Positions 35,985 through 47,626 of a stretch of 64,000 nucleotides of DNA are shown piece after piece. Every line of letters begins with the position of its first letter. Position 1 is the first letter of the stretch. Both the position numbers and the translations under genes were made by a program. The notes beneath the pieces were generated by a model, which saw nothing but the letters and a program-made list of their open reading frames with translations, had not been told where the DNA came from and made no database searches. The DNA is from Prevotella sp. UBA4217 (GTDB lineage: Bacteria > Bacteroidota > Bacteroidia > Bacteroidales > Bacteroidaceae), in the NCBI GenBank assembly GCA_002379425.1, contig DFTH01000004.1, forward strand, positions 1 through 64,000, written 5' to 3'.

Positions 35985-37346
35985 ATGAAAATTACATTTG
36001 ATTGCCCTGATAAGATCAACGGCCTTCTGACCATGACCGTAGAGGCAGCAGACTATCAGGAACAGGTCGAAAAGACCCTGAAGAACTACCGTAAGAAGGC
36101 ACAGGTTCCCGGTTTCCGCCCGGGTATGGTGCCTATGGGAATGATCAAGAAGCAGTATGGCACAGCCGTGAAAGTTGACGAGGTCAACAAACTCATGGGT
36201 GAGAAACTGTATGAATACATTCGTGAGAATAAGATCCAGATGCTGGGCGAGCCCCTTCCCAATCAGGAGAAGCAAGTGCCTCAGGACTTTGAGAAAGATG
36301 GCGATCTGACCTTCGTGTTTGATATTGCCGTCGCTCCGGAGTTCAAGGTTGAACTGTCAGATAAGGATAAGATTACCTATTACAACATTAAGGCTGATGA
36401 CAAACTCATCGATGACCAGGTACAGATGTATGCTTCTCAGGCTGGTGAGTTTGTGAAGGCTGAGGTGTTCAGTGGCAATGATACCATCACTGGTGACCTC
36501 CGTGAACTTGACGAGAGTGGCAATACGAAGGAAGGTGGTATGACCACAGAAGGTGCCATGGTGATGCCTGCCTATATCAAGGTCGATGACCAGAAGAAAC
36601 TCTTCGACGGTGCCAAGCCTGGAGATATCATTACCTTTAACCCGAAGAAGGCCTACCCCGACAATGATGCCGAGGTGGCTGCCCTGCTGAAAGTTCAGAA
36701 GGACGACGTGAAGGATCTTGCCTCCGACTTCAGTTATCAGATTACCGAGATTCGTCATTTCCAGCCTGCTGATGTCGATCAGAAACTCTTCGACCGTGTC
36801 TTTGGTGAAGGAACCGTGAAGGACGAGAAGGCCTTCCGCGAGAAGATTGCCGAGACCATCGCTCCTCAACTGCAGCAGAACAGCGACTTTAAGTTCTTGC
36901 AGGACGTTCGTGCTTATCTGGAAAAGAAGGTCGGCGACTTGCAGTTCCCCGAGGCATTGCTGAAGCGCGTGATGCTGCAGAACAATCAGGACAAGGGTGC
37001 CGACTATGTGGAGAAGAACTTTGAGGGAAGTATCAAGGAACTGAAGTGGCACCTGATCAAAGAGCAGATTGTTGCAGCACATGATATCAAGGTGGAGGAT
37101 GACGACTTAAAGGCTGTTGCCAAGGAAGCCATCCGTGCCCAGTTTGCCCAATATGGTATGAGCAACGTTCCCGAAGACGTGCTGGAGAACTATGCCGCCG
37201 AGCAGTTGAAGAAGCGGGAGAATATAGAGAACTTCGTTGATCGTGCTGTTGACGTAAAGTTGACGGAAACACTTAAAAATGTGGTTAAGTTGACTCAAAA
37301 AGAAGTGTCTTTGGCTGACTTCAACAAGTTGATGCAAGAAAAATAA
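35985..37346 (+). CDS. tig: Trigger factor
   Basis: A ribosome-associated chaperone, 453 residues. The N-terminal ribosome-binding loop has GFRPGMVP (family GFRKGKVP-like), followed by a divergent FKBP-type PPIase region and a C-terminal helical domain. It lies just upstream of clpP-clpX, the usual tig-clpP-clpX order, but clpP has its own promoter. Confidence 0.92.
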   Translation: MKITFDCPDKINGLLTMTVEAADYQEQVEKTLKNYRKKAQVPGFRPGMVPMGMIKKQYGTAVKVDEVNKLMGEKLYEYIRENKIQMLGEPLPNQEKQVPQDFEKDGDLTFVFDIAVAPEFKVELSDKDKITYYNIKADDKLIDDQVQMYASQAGEFVKAEVFSGNDTITGDLRELDESGNTKEGGMTTEGAMVMPAYIKVDDQKKLFDGAKPGDIITFNPKKAYPDNDAEVAALLKVQKDDVKDLASDFSYQITEIRHFQPADVDQKLFDRVFGEGTVKDEKAFREKIAETIAPQLQQNSDFKFLQDVRAYLEKKVGDLQFPEALLKRVMLQNNQDKGADYVEKNFEGSIKELKWHLIKEQIVAAHDIKVEDDDLKAVAKEAIRAQFAQYGMSNVPEDVLENYAAEQLKKRENIENFVDRAVDVKLTETLKNVVKLTQKEVSLADFNKLMQEK

Positions 37347-37376
37347 GTATTTTTAGGAAAAAATAACCCCACATAT

Positions 37377-37448
37377 TGAGAGGTTATCGACTTTTTTGAT
37401 TATCTTTGTGTCCCAATCACAAGATAAATGAAGGTCGATGACCTCTCA
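37377..37448. promoter_or_regulatory. 15-bp inverted repeat flanking the clpP promoter
   Basis: The arms TGAGAGGTTATCGAC (37377-37391) and GTCGATGACCTCTCA (37434-37448) match at 14 of 15 positions and bracket the -7 box at 37401-37408. The left arm lies upstream of the expected start of transcription, so this is DNA-level symmetry rather than an mRNA hairpin. Confidence 0.55.
37401..37408 (+). promoter_or_regulatory. clpP promoter (-7 box)
   Basis: TATCTTTG, with TTG at 37376-37378 (22-base spacing, slightly long). The leader is about 70 bases. Confidence 0.6.
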
Positions 37449-37482
37449 GTATTTTTGTTTATATATAGATAAGGAAGAAAGA

Positions 37483-38154
37483 ATGATTAAGAATGACTTT
37501 AGAAAATATGCTACTCAGCATTTAGGAATGGACGGTCTGACGCTCGACGACGTGATGAAGGCGCAGGCACAGTATTTGAATCCCTATATCCTGGAAGAGC
37601 GTCAGTTGAACGTGACGCAGATGGATGTGTTCTCGCGGTTGATGATGGACCGCATCATCTTCCTCGGTACGCAGATAGACGACTACACTGCCAATACGTT
37701 GCAGGCGCAGTTGCTCTACCTTGACTCCGTCGATTCAGGCAAGGATATTTCCATCTATATCAACTCCCCTGGCGGTAGCGTTACTGCAGGCCTTGGTATC
37801 TATGACACTATGCAATTTATCTCCAGCGACGTGGCGACAATCTGCACGGGCATGGCTGCCTCGATGGGAGCCGTATTGCTTGTGGCTGGTGCTGAAGGCA
37901 AGCGCTCGGCTCTGCCCCACAGCCGTGTGATGATCCACCAGCCGCTTGGTGGTGTTCAGGGACAGGCCTCTGATATAGAGATTGAGGCTAAGGAGATCCT
38001 GAAATTCAAGAAAGAACTCTATACGATCATATCAGACCATTCCCATACGCCTTACGAGAAAGTGTATGCAGACTCTGACCGTAACTACTGGATGACTGCT
38101 GAGGAAGCCAAGGAGTACGGTATGATTGACGAAGTGCTGACAAGGAAGAAATAA
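37483..38154 (+). CDS. clpP: ATP-dependent Clp protease proteolytic subunit
   Basis: A serine peptidase of 223 residues with start ATG 37483 ([16 protein letters not shown]), which follows GGAAGAAAGA and matches family N-termini; an in-frame ATG at 37438 is upstream. The catalytic Ser is in GMAASMGAV (about residue 127) and His in [10 protein letters not shown] (about 152). clpX follows after 4 bases. Confidence 0.95.
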   Translation: MIKNDFRKYATQHLGMDGLTLDDVMKAQAQYLNPYILEERQLNVTQMDVFSRLMMDRIIFLGTQIDDYTANTLQAQLLYLDSVDSGKDISIYINSPGGSVTAGLGIYDTMQFISSDVATICTGMAASMGAVLLVAGAEGKRSALPHSRVMIHQPLGGVQGQASDIEIEAKEILKFKKELYTIISDHSHTPYEKVYADSDRNYWMTAEEAKEYGMIDEVLTRKK

Positions 38155-38158
38155 GCAG

Positions 38159-39385
38159 ATGAAGAAAGAGTGTAGTTTCTGCGGCAGGTCAGAGCGGGAA
38201 GTGAAACTATTGATAACAGGTATCAATGGCTATATCTGTGAAGATTGTGCCGAGCAGGCCTATCGTATTGTCCAGGAGAACCTGCAAGACGGTAAGAAGT
38301 CTGCAGAAAATAAGAAATACCAGCCTAAGAAGGTACCCAAGCCTAAGGAGATCAAAGACTATCTCGACCAATATGTGATTGGGCAGGATGATGCCAAGCG
38401 GTATCTCTCCGTGGCCGTCTATAATCACTATAAGCGGTTGCAGCAGGCCGTAAGCGATGATGGGGTGGAGATTGAGAAGAGCAATGTCATCATGGTTGGC
38501 TCAACGGGAACAGGTAAGACGTTATTGGCCCGTACCATTGCCAAGTTGCTCGACGTCCCCTTTACCATCGTTGACGCGACGGTGTTCACGGAGGCTGGTT
38601 ATGTGGGAGAGGATGTAGAGAGCATTCTGACCCGTCTGCTGCAGGTGGCCGACTATGATGTGGAGGCAACCCAACGGGGCATTGTCTTCATCGACGAGAT
38701 CGACAAGATTGCCCGTAAGAGTGACAATCCGTCTATCACCCGTGATGTGAGTGGTGAAGGCGTGCAGCAGGGATTGCTGAAACTTCTTGAGGGTACGATC
38801 GTGAACGTCCCTCCCAAGGGAGGTCGCAAGCATCCGGATCAGGATTACATCCATGTGGATACCCGTAACATCCTGTTTATCTGCGGTGGCGCCTTTGATG
38901 GTATAGAACGGAAGATAGCCCAGCGCCTGAATACTCATGTGGTAGGGTATAATTCCGTGCAGAATGTCAGGAAAATTGACAAGAAAGACTTGATGAAGTA
39001 TGTGCAGCCGCAGGATTTGAAATCGTTCGGATTGATACCGGAGATTATTGGACGCATGCCTGTGCTCACTTATCTGAACCCGCTTGACAGGACGGCCCTG
39101 GAACGTATCCTGACAGAACCCAAGAACTCAATAGTAAGGCAGTATCAGAAACTCTTTGAGATGGATGGTGTGGAACTGGTCTTTACTAAAGAAGCCTTGG
39201 ATGTTATGGTTGACAAGGCCGTGGAATTTAAATTGGGGGCCCGCGGACTACGGTCCATTGTGGAAAATGTCATGATGGATTCCATGTTTGAAATGCCCTC
39301 TAAGAAAGTTAAGAAATTTGAGGTGGACGCAGAATACGTGCGAAAGCAGTTGGATAAGTCTCACCTACAACAGTATGAAGCCTAA
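38159..39385 (+). CDS. clpX: Clp protease ATP-binding subunit ClpX
   Basis: A hexameric AAA+ unfoldase of 408 residues that feeds ClpP. The N-terminal zinc domain has Cys 5, 8, 27 and 30 (CSFC...CEDC), Walker A is [11 protein letters not shown], Walker B is [10 protein letters not shown], and sensor 2 is GARGLRS. The IGF-type ClpP loop region is present as IGR. Operon clpP-clpX-recQ. Confidence 0.97.
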   Translation: MKKECSFCGRSEREVKLLITGINGYICEDCAEQAYRIVQENLQDGKKSAENKKYQPKKVPKPKEIKDYLDQYVIGQDDAKRYLSVAVYNHYKRLQQAVSDDGVEIEKSNVIMVGSTGTGKTLLARTIAKLLDVPFTIVDATVFTEAGYVGEDVESILTRLLQVADYDVEATQRGIVFIDEIDKIARKSDNPSITRDVSGEGVQQGLLKLLEGTIVNVPPKGGRKHPDQDYIHVDTRNILFICGGAFDGIERKIAQRLNTHVVGYNSVQNVRKIDKKDLMKYVQPQDLKSFGLIPEIIGRMPVLTYLNPLDRTALERILTEPKNSIVRQYQKLFEMDGVELVFTKEALDVMVDKAVEFKLGARGLRSIVENVMMDSMFEMPSKKVKKFEVDAEYVRKQLDKSHLQQYEA

Positions 39386-39396
39386 CGACTAAAAGT

Positions 39397-41577
39397 ATGA
39401 GCGAAAAGAGAAATTTGACCGAAGCCCTCAAGAAATACTTTGGATTTGACAAGTTCAAGGGCGATCAGGAACGGATTATCCAGAATCTGTTAGACGGCAA
39501 GGATACCTTTGTCTTGATGCCGACAGGTGGCGGAAAGTCCCTGTGCTATCAGTTGCCCTCATTATTGATGGAGGGGACGGCCATCGTGATCTCTCCGCTG
39601 ATTGCCTTGATGAAAAATCAGGTAGATGTCATTACCAACCTAAGTGAGCATGAAGGTACGGCCCACTATCTGAACTCTTCACTCAACAAGGCTGCTATCG
39701 ACCAAGTGAAGGCCGATATATTGGCAGGCCATACAAAACTCCTCTACGTGGCACCCGAATCGTTGACAAAGGAGGACAATGTGGAGTTCCTGAGGTCTGT
39801 GAAGATATCGTTTTATGCCGTTGATGAGGCCCATTGTATTTCGGAATGGGGGCATGACTTCCGGCCGGAGTATCGCCGTATCCGTCCGATCATCAACGAG
39901 ATCGGACAGGCGCCCGTGATTGCCTTGACGGCTACGGCCACCGATAAGGTGCGCAGTGATATCAAGAAGAACCTGGGTATCGTAGATGCCGTGGAGTTCA
40001 AGAGTTCATTCAACCGTCCTAATCTCTATTATGAGGTACGTCCGAAGACGAAGGATGTGGATAAGGATATCATCAAGTTCATCAAGCAGCATCCTGGTAA
40101 GAGCGGTATCATCTACTGCCTGTCACGGAAGAAGGTGGAGGAACTGGCCGCCGTTCTTAAGGCCAATGATATCAAGGCAGCAGCCTATCACGCAGGTCTG
40201 GACTCTGCTACGCGTACGCAGACGCAGGATGATTTCCTGATGGAGAATATCGACGTGATCGTGGCAACCATTGCCTTTGGTATGGGTATCGACAAGCCCG
40301 ATGTGAGATTCGTGCTCCACTATGACATCCCGAAATCCCTGGAAGGCTACTATCAGGAGACTGGGCGTGCCGGCCGTGACGGAGGCGAGGGACTCTGCAT
40401 CGCTTTCTACTCCAACAAGGACCTTCAGAAACTTGATAAGTTCATGGAGGGCAAGCCTGTGGCAGAACAGGATATCGGCCGCCAGTTGCTGGTGGAGACT
40501 GCCGCATACGCGGAGACCAGTGTCTGCCGGAGGAAGATGCTGCTCCACTATTTTGGAGAGGTCTATCCTAAGGATAACTGTGGTAATTGCGACAACTGTC
40601 TGCATCCGAAGACCAAGATTGAGGCAAGCGACCAGTTGGTGATTGTGCTGAATACTATCTTGGCCATCAAGGAGAATTTCCGTTCTGACTATGTCATAGA
40701 CTTTATCACAGGCAAGGAGACCGATGAGATACTGGCTCACCACCATGATGAACTGGACATGTTTGGTGCTGGGGCTGATGATGATGAGAAGATATGGAAC
40801 CCCGTCATCCGCCAGGCACTGATTGCTGGCTATCTGAAGAAGGAAGTTGAGAACTACGGTTTGCTGAAGGTTACGGCTGCAGGCAAGAAATTCCTGAAGT
40901 CGCCACAGTCGTTTATGATTGTGAAGGATACAGAGTTCTCCGACGACGATGAGGCGATAGAGCATGAGGGTGGTATCAGTGCACTCGACCCAACTTTGAG
41001 CGGCATGCTCAGGGATCTGCGTAAGAAGGTCTCAAAACGGTTAGAGCGCCCGCCGTATGTCATCTTCCAGGATGTGTCGTTAGAGCAGATGGCAACGGAC
41101 TATCCGGTGACTTTGGAGGAACTGAAGAATATCCAGGGCGTCGGTGAGGGCAAGGTGAAACAGCCATACGCCAAGGAGTTTGTCGATTTGATTAAAAAGT
41201 ACTGCGAGGAGAATGGCATTGAGCGTCAGGCAGATATGCGCGTAAGGACGGTGGCCAAGAAGTCCATGCTGAAGGTGAAGATCATCCAAAGCATAGACCG
41301 TCAGGTGGCTCTCGACGATATCGCCACTGCTCAGGGTATCGACTTCGAAGAACTGTTGGACGAGGTGGAGGCTATTGTCTATAGTGGTACGAAACTGAAT
41401 ATTGACTATTTCTTGGATGAGGTGATGGACGAGGATCATGTCGATGATATCTACGACTATTTCTGCGAGTCGGATACCGACAAACTGAGCGTTGCCCAGA
41501 AAGAACTGGGGGATGAGTATTCCGAAGACGAGATCCGTCTGGTGCGCATTAAGTTCCTTTCTGAGATGGCCAACTGA
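39397..41577 (+). CDS. recQ: ATP-dependent DNA helicase RecQ
   Basis: A 3'-5' helicase of 726 residues. Motif I is PTGGGKSLCYQ, the DEAH box is AVDEAHCISEWGHDFRPEY, motif VI is QETGRAGRDG, and the RQC zinc site is CRRKMLLHYFGE with CGNCDNC. HRDC and a helical C-terminal extension (from about residue 640) follow. It starts 11 bases after clpX. Confidence 0.95.
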   Translation: MSEKRNLTEALKKYFGFDKFKGDQERIIQNLLDGKDTFVLMPTGGGKSLCYQLPSLLMEGTAIVISPLIALMKNQVDVITNLSEHEGTAHYLNSSLNKAAIDQVKADILAGHTKLLYVAPESLTKEDNVEFLRSVKISFYAVDEAHCISEWGHDFRPEYRRIRPIINEIGQAPVIALTATATDKVRSDIKKNLGIVDAVEFKSSFNRPNLYYEVRPKTKDVDKDIIKFIKQHPGKSGIIYCLSRKKVEELAAVLKANDIKAAAYHAGLDSATRTQTQDDFLMENIDVIVATIAFGMGIDKPDVRFVLHYDIPKSLEGYYQETGRAGRDGGEGLCIAFYSNKDLQKLDKFMEGKPVAEQDIGRQLLVETAAYAETSVCRRKMLLHYFGEVYPKDNCGNCDNCLHPKTKIEASDQLVIVLNTILAIKENFRSDYVIDFITGKETDEILAHHHDELDMFGAGADDDEKIWNPVIRQALIAGYLKKEVENYGLLKVTAAGKKFLKSPQSFMIVKDTEFSDDDEAIEHEGGISALDPTLSGMLRDLRKKVSKRLERPPYVIFQDVSLEQMATDYPVTLEELKNIQGVGEGKVKQPYAKEFVDLIKKYCEENGIERQADMRVRTVAKKSMLKVKIIQSIDRQVALDDIATAQGIDFEELLDEVEAIVYSGTKLNIDYFLDEVMDEDHVDDIYDYFCESDTDKLSVAQKELGDEYSEDEIRLVRIKFLSEMAN

Positions 41578-41580
41578 TGT

Positions 41581-41668
41581 GTTAAGAATGAATAGTTAAG
41601 AGTTAAGAATTAAGAAAAAATGCCGCTGACAGCGAAATTCTTAATTCTTAATTCTTCATTCTTAATTA
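41581..41668. repeat. AT-rich long hairpin of TTAAGAATT repeats between recQ and guaB
   Basis: Left arm (about 41585-41618) made of TTAAGAATGAATAG, TTAAGAG and TTAAGAATTAAGAA; right arm (about 41638-41668) of TTCTTAATTCTTAATTCTT. The central loop carries its own CGCTG/CAGCG mini-stem. It is just upstream of the guaB promoter and may end recQ transcription. Confidence 0.6.
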
Positions 41669-41675
41669 AAATCAC

Positions 41676-41683
41676 TACCTTTG
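41676..41683 (+). promoter_or_regulatory. Promoter of guaB
   Basis: TACCTTTG, 29 bases before ATG 41713. Confidence 0.65.
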
Positions 41684-41697
41684 CACGCAATATTTAA

Positions 41698-43199
<1,502 letters not shown>

Positions 43200-43200
<1 letters not shown>

Positions 43201-44627
43201 TGAGATATCTTGCTTTTACATTGGCTCTGTGGCTGGTATCTTCCTCTCTCTCTGCACAGGACGACCCAGTGGTGATGACCGTCAATGGCGTACCTGTGAC
43301 CCGTTCTGAATTCGAGTATTCCTATAACAAGAACAACAATGAGGGCGTCATTGATAGGAAGACGGTGGCCGAGTATGCAGAACTCTATGCTAACTACAAA
43401 CTGAAAGTAGCGGCAGCCCTGGATGAGCATATAGATACGCTGACGTCTTTCAAGACGGAATTCGCGCAATACCGTGACCAGCAGGTACGTCCGACGATGG
43501 TGACCGACGAGGAGATCCTGTCGGAAGCAAAAAAGGCATACGACCGTGCCAAGGAGTCCATCGGTCCCCGTGGACTGGTACAGCCTGCCCATATCTTCCT
43601 TCGTCTCTCCACGAAGGCCACACCACAGGAGCAGGAACAGGTCAGACAGCGGGCCGACTCCGTGTATAACGCTCTGAAGGGCGGGGCCGATTTCGAAGAA
43701 CTTGCGAAGAAAGTGTCGCAGGATGCCCGGTCCGCTGAGAAGGGCGGACTGCTGGGATGGATGCAGCAGAATCAGACCTACCAGGAGTTTGAGGATGCTG
43801 CCTTCTCTTTGCAGCCTGGTGAACTGAGTCGTCCAATCCTTGCCCCTGACGGCTATCATGTCATCTTGATGAAGAACCGGAAGCAACTGGAGCCGTTTGG
43901 GCAGTTGAAGGATATGATCGTCCGCTCTTTCGAGCAGCAGGGTATCCGTGATGCCATCGCAGAACAGAAATTGAGACAGCAACTGTCTGACGGGTCGCTG
44001 ACCAAGGAGGAAGTGATGAAAAGGCGTGCCGACTCTCTGGCAGCCGTCGATCCTGAGATGAAATACCTGTTTCAAGAATACCACGATGGTCTGCTGCTCT
44101 ATGAGATCAGTAACCGTGAGGTATGGGACAAGGCCGCCAAGGATGAGAGAGGACAGAAAGCATGGTTCGATGCGCATAAGAAGGACTATGCATGGTCGGA
44201 ACCCCGTTACAAGGGTATAGCCTATCATGTGAAGGATAAGGCCGACGTGAAGGCGGTGAGGAAATGCGTGAAGAAACTTCCCTTTGACCAGTGGGTCGAT
44301 GCACTGCGCTCTACCTTTAACCCCGATTCCGTCATACGCATTCGTGTGGAAAAGGGACTTTTCCAGAAGGGTGACAATCCTACGATCGACCGTTTGGTCT
44401 TCAAGGTTCCTAATACGTCAGTGCAGCCGGGCTTGGCTGACTATCCCATTGATGCGGTCTATGGCAAGAAGTTGAAAAAGTATCCCGAAGACTATACCGA
44501 TGTCCGTGCACAGGTGATTGCCGACTATCAGGATATGCTGGAGAAGGAGTGGATAGCATCGTTGCGCTGCCGTTATCCTGTTCAGATAAATCATGAAGTA
44601 TTGAAAACTGTAAACCAACATAAATGA
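43200..44627 (+). CDS. Periplasmic peptidylprolyl isomerase, parvulin type
   Basis: A 475-residue exported chaperone/PPIase: signal peptide (ending SLSAQ), a helical SurA-like N-terminal region (VMTVNGVPVTRSEFEYSY), one clear rotamase domain (about residues 120-225, KGGLLGWMQQ and GYHVILM), then a long C-terminal region in which a second parvulin fold is degenerate. It probably folds outer membrane proteins together with the next gene. It overlaps both neighbours (1 and 4 bases). Confidence 0.9.
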
Positions 44628-46042
44628 GAGTACTAAAGAAGATCATCCCTGTTGTGATATTAGCGGTTCCCTTGCTGGGAGTCGCTTCTTCTAGTCTTGC
44701 AAGTTATCCCAGTCATCCTGTTCCCGCTGACTCTGCCTCCACAGGCACAGTCATCGATGAGGTCATCTGGGTGGTGGGCGATGAGGCTATCCTGAAGTCC
44801 GATGTCGAGGTGATGCGCATGCAGGCAGCGATGGAGGGCGTGAAGTGGGGTGGTGACCCTGACTGTACGATCCCGGAGCAGATCGCCGTCCAGAAGTTGT
44901 TCAAGCACCAGGCCATCATTGACAGTATCGAGGTGACAGATGCCGACGTGGCCGCTGAGGTCGAACAGCAGATTAACTACTGGCTGGAGATGGTCGATGG
45001 CTCGCGTGAGCGACTGGAGGAATACAAGCACCAGAGCCTGACGCAGATTCGCAACGATTTGCGCGAGGAGATGAAAGACCGTCACATGGTGCAGGAGATG
45101 AAGAAGAAACTCGTTGAGGATATTTCCGTCACTCCTGCCGAGGTGCGCCGGTATTTCAAGGATATGCCGCAGGACAGTATCCCGTTCGTACCCACCGAGG
45201 TCGAGGTGCAGATCATCCAGATGACACCCCGGATCGCACAGGAGGAACTCAACCGTGTGAAAGATGAACTGCGCGAATATACGGAGCGCGTGAACAAGGG
45301 CGACGCCTCCTTTGCCACCCTGGCACGCCTCTATTCCGAGGACCCGGGGACTGCCCGTAAGGGTGGAGAGTTGGGCCTTACCGGCCGTGGAACACTTGAC
45401 CCTGCCTTTGCGACGGTGGCTTTCAACCTGACCGACCCTAAGAAGGTGTCGAAGATCGTAGAGTCGGAGTTCGGCTTCCATATCATCCAACTGATCGAGA
45501 AGCGCGGCGACAAGGTGAACGTGCGTCATATCCTCCGTAAGCCTGTGGTTTCTGACGAGGAGGTAGAGAAGGCCATTGCACGGCTGGATTCCATAGCCGA
45601 CGATATTCGCGCTGGAAAGTTCACCTTCGATGATGCTGCACCCGTACTTTCCGATGACAAGGATACGCGCAACAGCAAAGGCCTGATGTCCACCAACATG
45701 ATGCAGACTGGTCATACCTCTTCCAAGTTCCGCATGCAAGACCTGCCGCCGGAGGTGGCCAAGGCCGTTGATACCCTGCAGGTGGGAGAAATCTCGCGTG
45801 CCTTCCAGATGATCAACCAGCGAGGGAAGACGGTCTGTGTCATTGCCAAGTTGAAGAACCGTATCGACGGTCATAAGGCCACGGTGACCGAGGACTTCCA
45901 GGTGTTGAAGGATGTCGTGCTGCAGAAACGGCAGAACGAGCGCATTCATCAGTGGGTGGTTGATAAGATCAAGGCCGTCTATACCCGCCTGAATGACAAT
46001 TATAAGGACTGTAAGTTTGAATACGAGGGCTGGTTCAAGTAG
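44624..46042 (+). CDS. surA: SurA-like peptidylprolyl isomerase
   Basis: A 472-residue periplasmic chaperone. The signal peptide ends near LASYP; the SurA N-domain (IDEVIWVVGDEAILKSDVEVMRMQ) and two rotamase domains follow (about residues 175-290 with KGGELGLTGRG and FGFHIIQL, and about 290-400). The N-domain motif IIWVVGDEAIL-like is the Bacteroidales SurA hallmark. It is coupled to the preceding PPIase and 6 bases before the OstA-like gene. Confidence 0.9.
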   Translation: MRVLKKIIPVVILAVPLLGVASSSLASYPSHPVPADSASTGTVIDEVIWVVGDEAILKSDVEVMRMQAAMEGVKWGGDPDCTIPEQIAVQKLFKHQAIIDSIEVTDADVAAEVEQQINYWLEMVDGSRERLEEYKHQSLTQIRNDLREEMKDRHMVQEMKKKLVEDISVTPAEVRRYFKDMPQDSIPFVPTEVEVQIIQMTPRIAQEELNRVKDELREYTERVNKGDASFATLARLYSEDPGTARKGGELGLTGRGTLDPAFATVAFNLTDPKKVSKIVESEFGFHIIQLIEKRGDKVNVRHILRKPVVSDEEVEKAIARLDSIADDIRAGKFTFDDAAPVLSDDKDTRNSKGLMSTNMMQTGHTSSKFRMQDLPPEVAKAVDTLQVGEISRAFQMINQRGKTVCVIAKLKNRIDGHKATVTEDFQVLKDVVLQKRQNERIHQWVVDKIKAVYTRLNDNYKDCKFEYEGWFK

Positions 46043-46048
46043 GGACGT

Positions 46049-47626
46049 ATGCTGAAGAGGGCGTTTTATTTTCTGCTGGCAGTGGCCCTGGTTGCCGGAC
46101 TGGGTTCAGCGGGAGCACAGAAGGGCAAGGGTAAGCGTCCTGCCCGTAAGGCTCGGACCACTGATACCCGTGTATATCTGGTCCATGCCGACGTGCTCCA
46201 CTACGATGACAGGATCAACCCCGATGCGACCATCCTCAACGGCAGCGTCCATTTCACCCATCAGGGAGCGCGGCTCTACTGCGACAGTGCCTACTTCTAT
46301 GAGGCCAGCAATTCCTTTGAGGCATTCGGACATGTGAGGATGTACCAGGGCGACACCCTCTCCCTGGTGAGCGAATATGCCTATTATGACGGTAATGAGC
46401 AGATGGCGCGTGCCCGTTATAATGTGGTGCTGAAGCATAAGAAGACGACCCTCTATACCGACAGCCTCGACTTCGACCGCCTCTACGACAATGCCTATTT
46501 CTTCGAGGGCGGAAAGATGATTGACGGTAATACGACGCTCACCTCCGACTGGGGCGAGTACAATACGAAGAGCAAGATGTCGGTCTTCAACTATGACGTG
46601 AAGATGCAGAGTCCGAAGTTCTTCCTGACGACTGATACGCTCTACTACGACACCCGTACCTCCATGGCCCATATTGTCGGTCCCTCCAATATTACTTCGG
46701 GTGAGAGTCATATCTACTCAGAGCAGGGATACTATGACACGAAACTCGACCGTGCGCGGCTCATGAACCGTTCCGTGCTCTCCAACGGCGGGAAGATGAT
46801 GGTGGGCGACAGTGTCTATTACGACAGCCAGCAGGGTTTCAGTCAGGCTTTCAGGAATGTCGTCTATTTCGATTCTGTGAACCATAACAAACTGACGGGC
46901 AACTACGGTGAGTATTACGACGCTACGGGCTATGCCATGTGTACGGACAGTGCCGTGGCCATCGACTTCTCGCAGGGCGACTCCCTATACATGCATGCCG
47001 ACACCTTCAAGGTCATCACCTATAACATCGAGACCGACTCCGTCTATCGTAAGATTCATGCCTACCATAAGGTGAGGGCTTACCGCATCGACCTGCAGGC
47101 GGTGTGCGATTCCCTGGTGTATAACTCGCAGGACTCCTGCATGACGCTCTATTATGATCCTATCCTGTGGAACAACAACCAGCAGTTGGTAGGCGATCAG
47201 GTGCAGGTGTTCCTCCGCGACTCCGTCGTCGATCACGCCCACATCATCGACAACTGCTTCTCCATCCAGCAGTTGCGCAGCGATACGGCCTGTTATAACC
47301 AGGTGTCGTCGAAGGAGATGTTCGCCTTCTTCACCGAAGGTAATATCCGTGAGGCACAGGCGAAGGGAAATGTCTTCATCGGCTACTATTTCGAGGAGGG
47401 CGACAGTGTGCCTATCATCTATAACTATCAGGAGACTACCGAACTGCGCATGTTCCTGAAAGACCGCAAACTGGAGAGCGTGTGGACTCCGAAGACCAGT
47501 GGTACGATGTATCCGCTCAACCAGATTCCGGAGGACCGCAAGCGCCTCAAGGGCTTTATGTGGTACGACTATATCCGTCCGCTCAATCGTCAGGATATCT
47601 TTAACTGGAGGGGAAAGAAGAAATGA
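46049..47626 (+). CDS. OstA/LptA-like protein
   Basis: A 525-residue exported protein (signal peptide ending GSAGAQ) with tandem OstA/LptA-type beta-jellyroll repeats over most of its length. Each has a pattern like [22 protein letters not shown] followed by ARARYNVVL. This is the fold that carries LPS across the periplasm. It is longer than E. coli LptA (about 185 residues), which is usual for the Bacteroidales form. The SurA-like neighbour and mutL overlap fit a conserved cluster. Confidence 0.87.
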   Translation: MLKRAFYFLLAVALVAGLGSAGAQKGKGKRPARKARTTDTRVYLVHADVLHYDDRINPDATILNGSVHFTHQGARLYCDSAYFYEASNSFEAFGHVRMYQGDTLSLVSEYAYYDGNEQMARARYNVVLKHKKTTLYTDSLDFDRLYDNAYFFEGGKMIDGNTTLTSDWGEYNTKSKMSVFNYDVKMQSPKFFLTTDTLYYDTRTSMAHIVGPSNITSGESHIYSEQGYYDTKLDRARLMNRSVLSNGGKMMVGDSVYYDSQQGFSQAFRNVVYFDSVNHNKLTGNYGEYYDATGYAMCTDSAVAIDFSQGDSLYMHADTFKVITYNIETDSVYRKIHAYHKVRAYRIDLQAVCDSLVYNSQDSCMTLYYDPILWNNNQQLVGDQVQVFLRDSVVDHAHIIDNCFSIQQLRSDTACYNQVSSKEMFAFFTEGNIREAQAKGNVFIGYYFEEGDSVPIIYNYQETTELRMFLKDRKLESVWTPKTSGTMYPLNQIPEDRKRLKGFMWYDYIRPLNRQDIFNWRGKKK

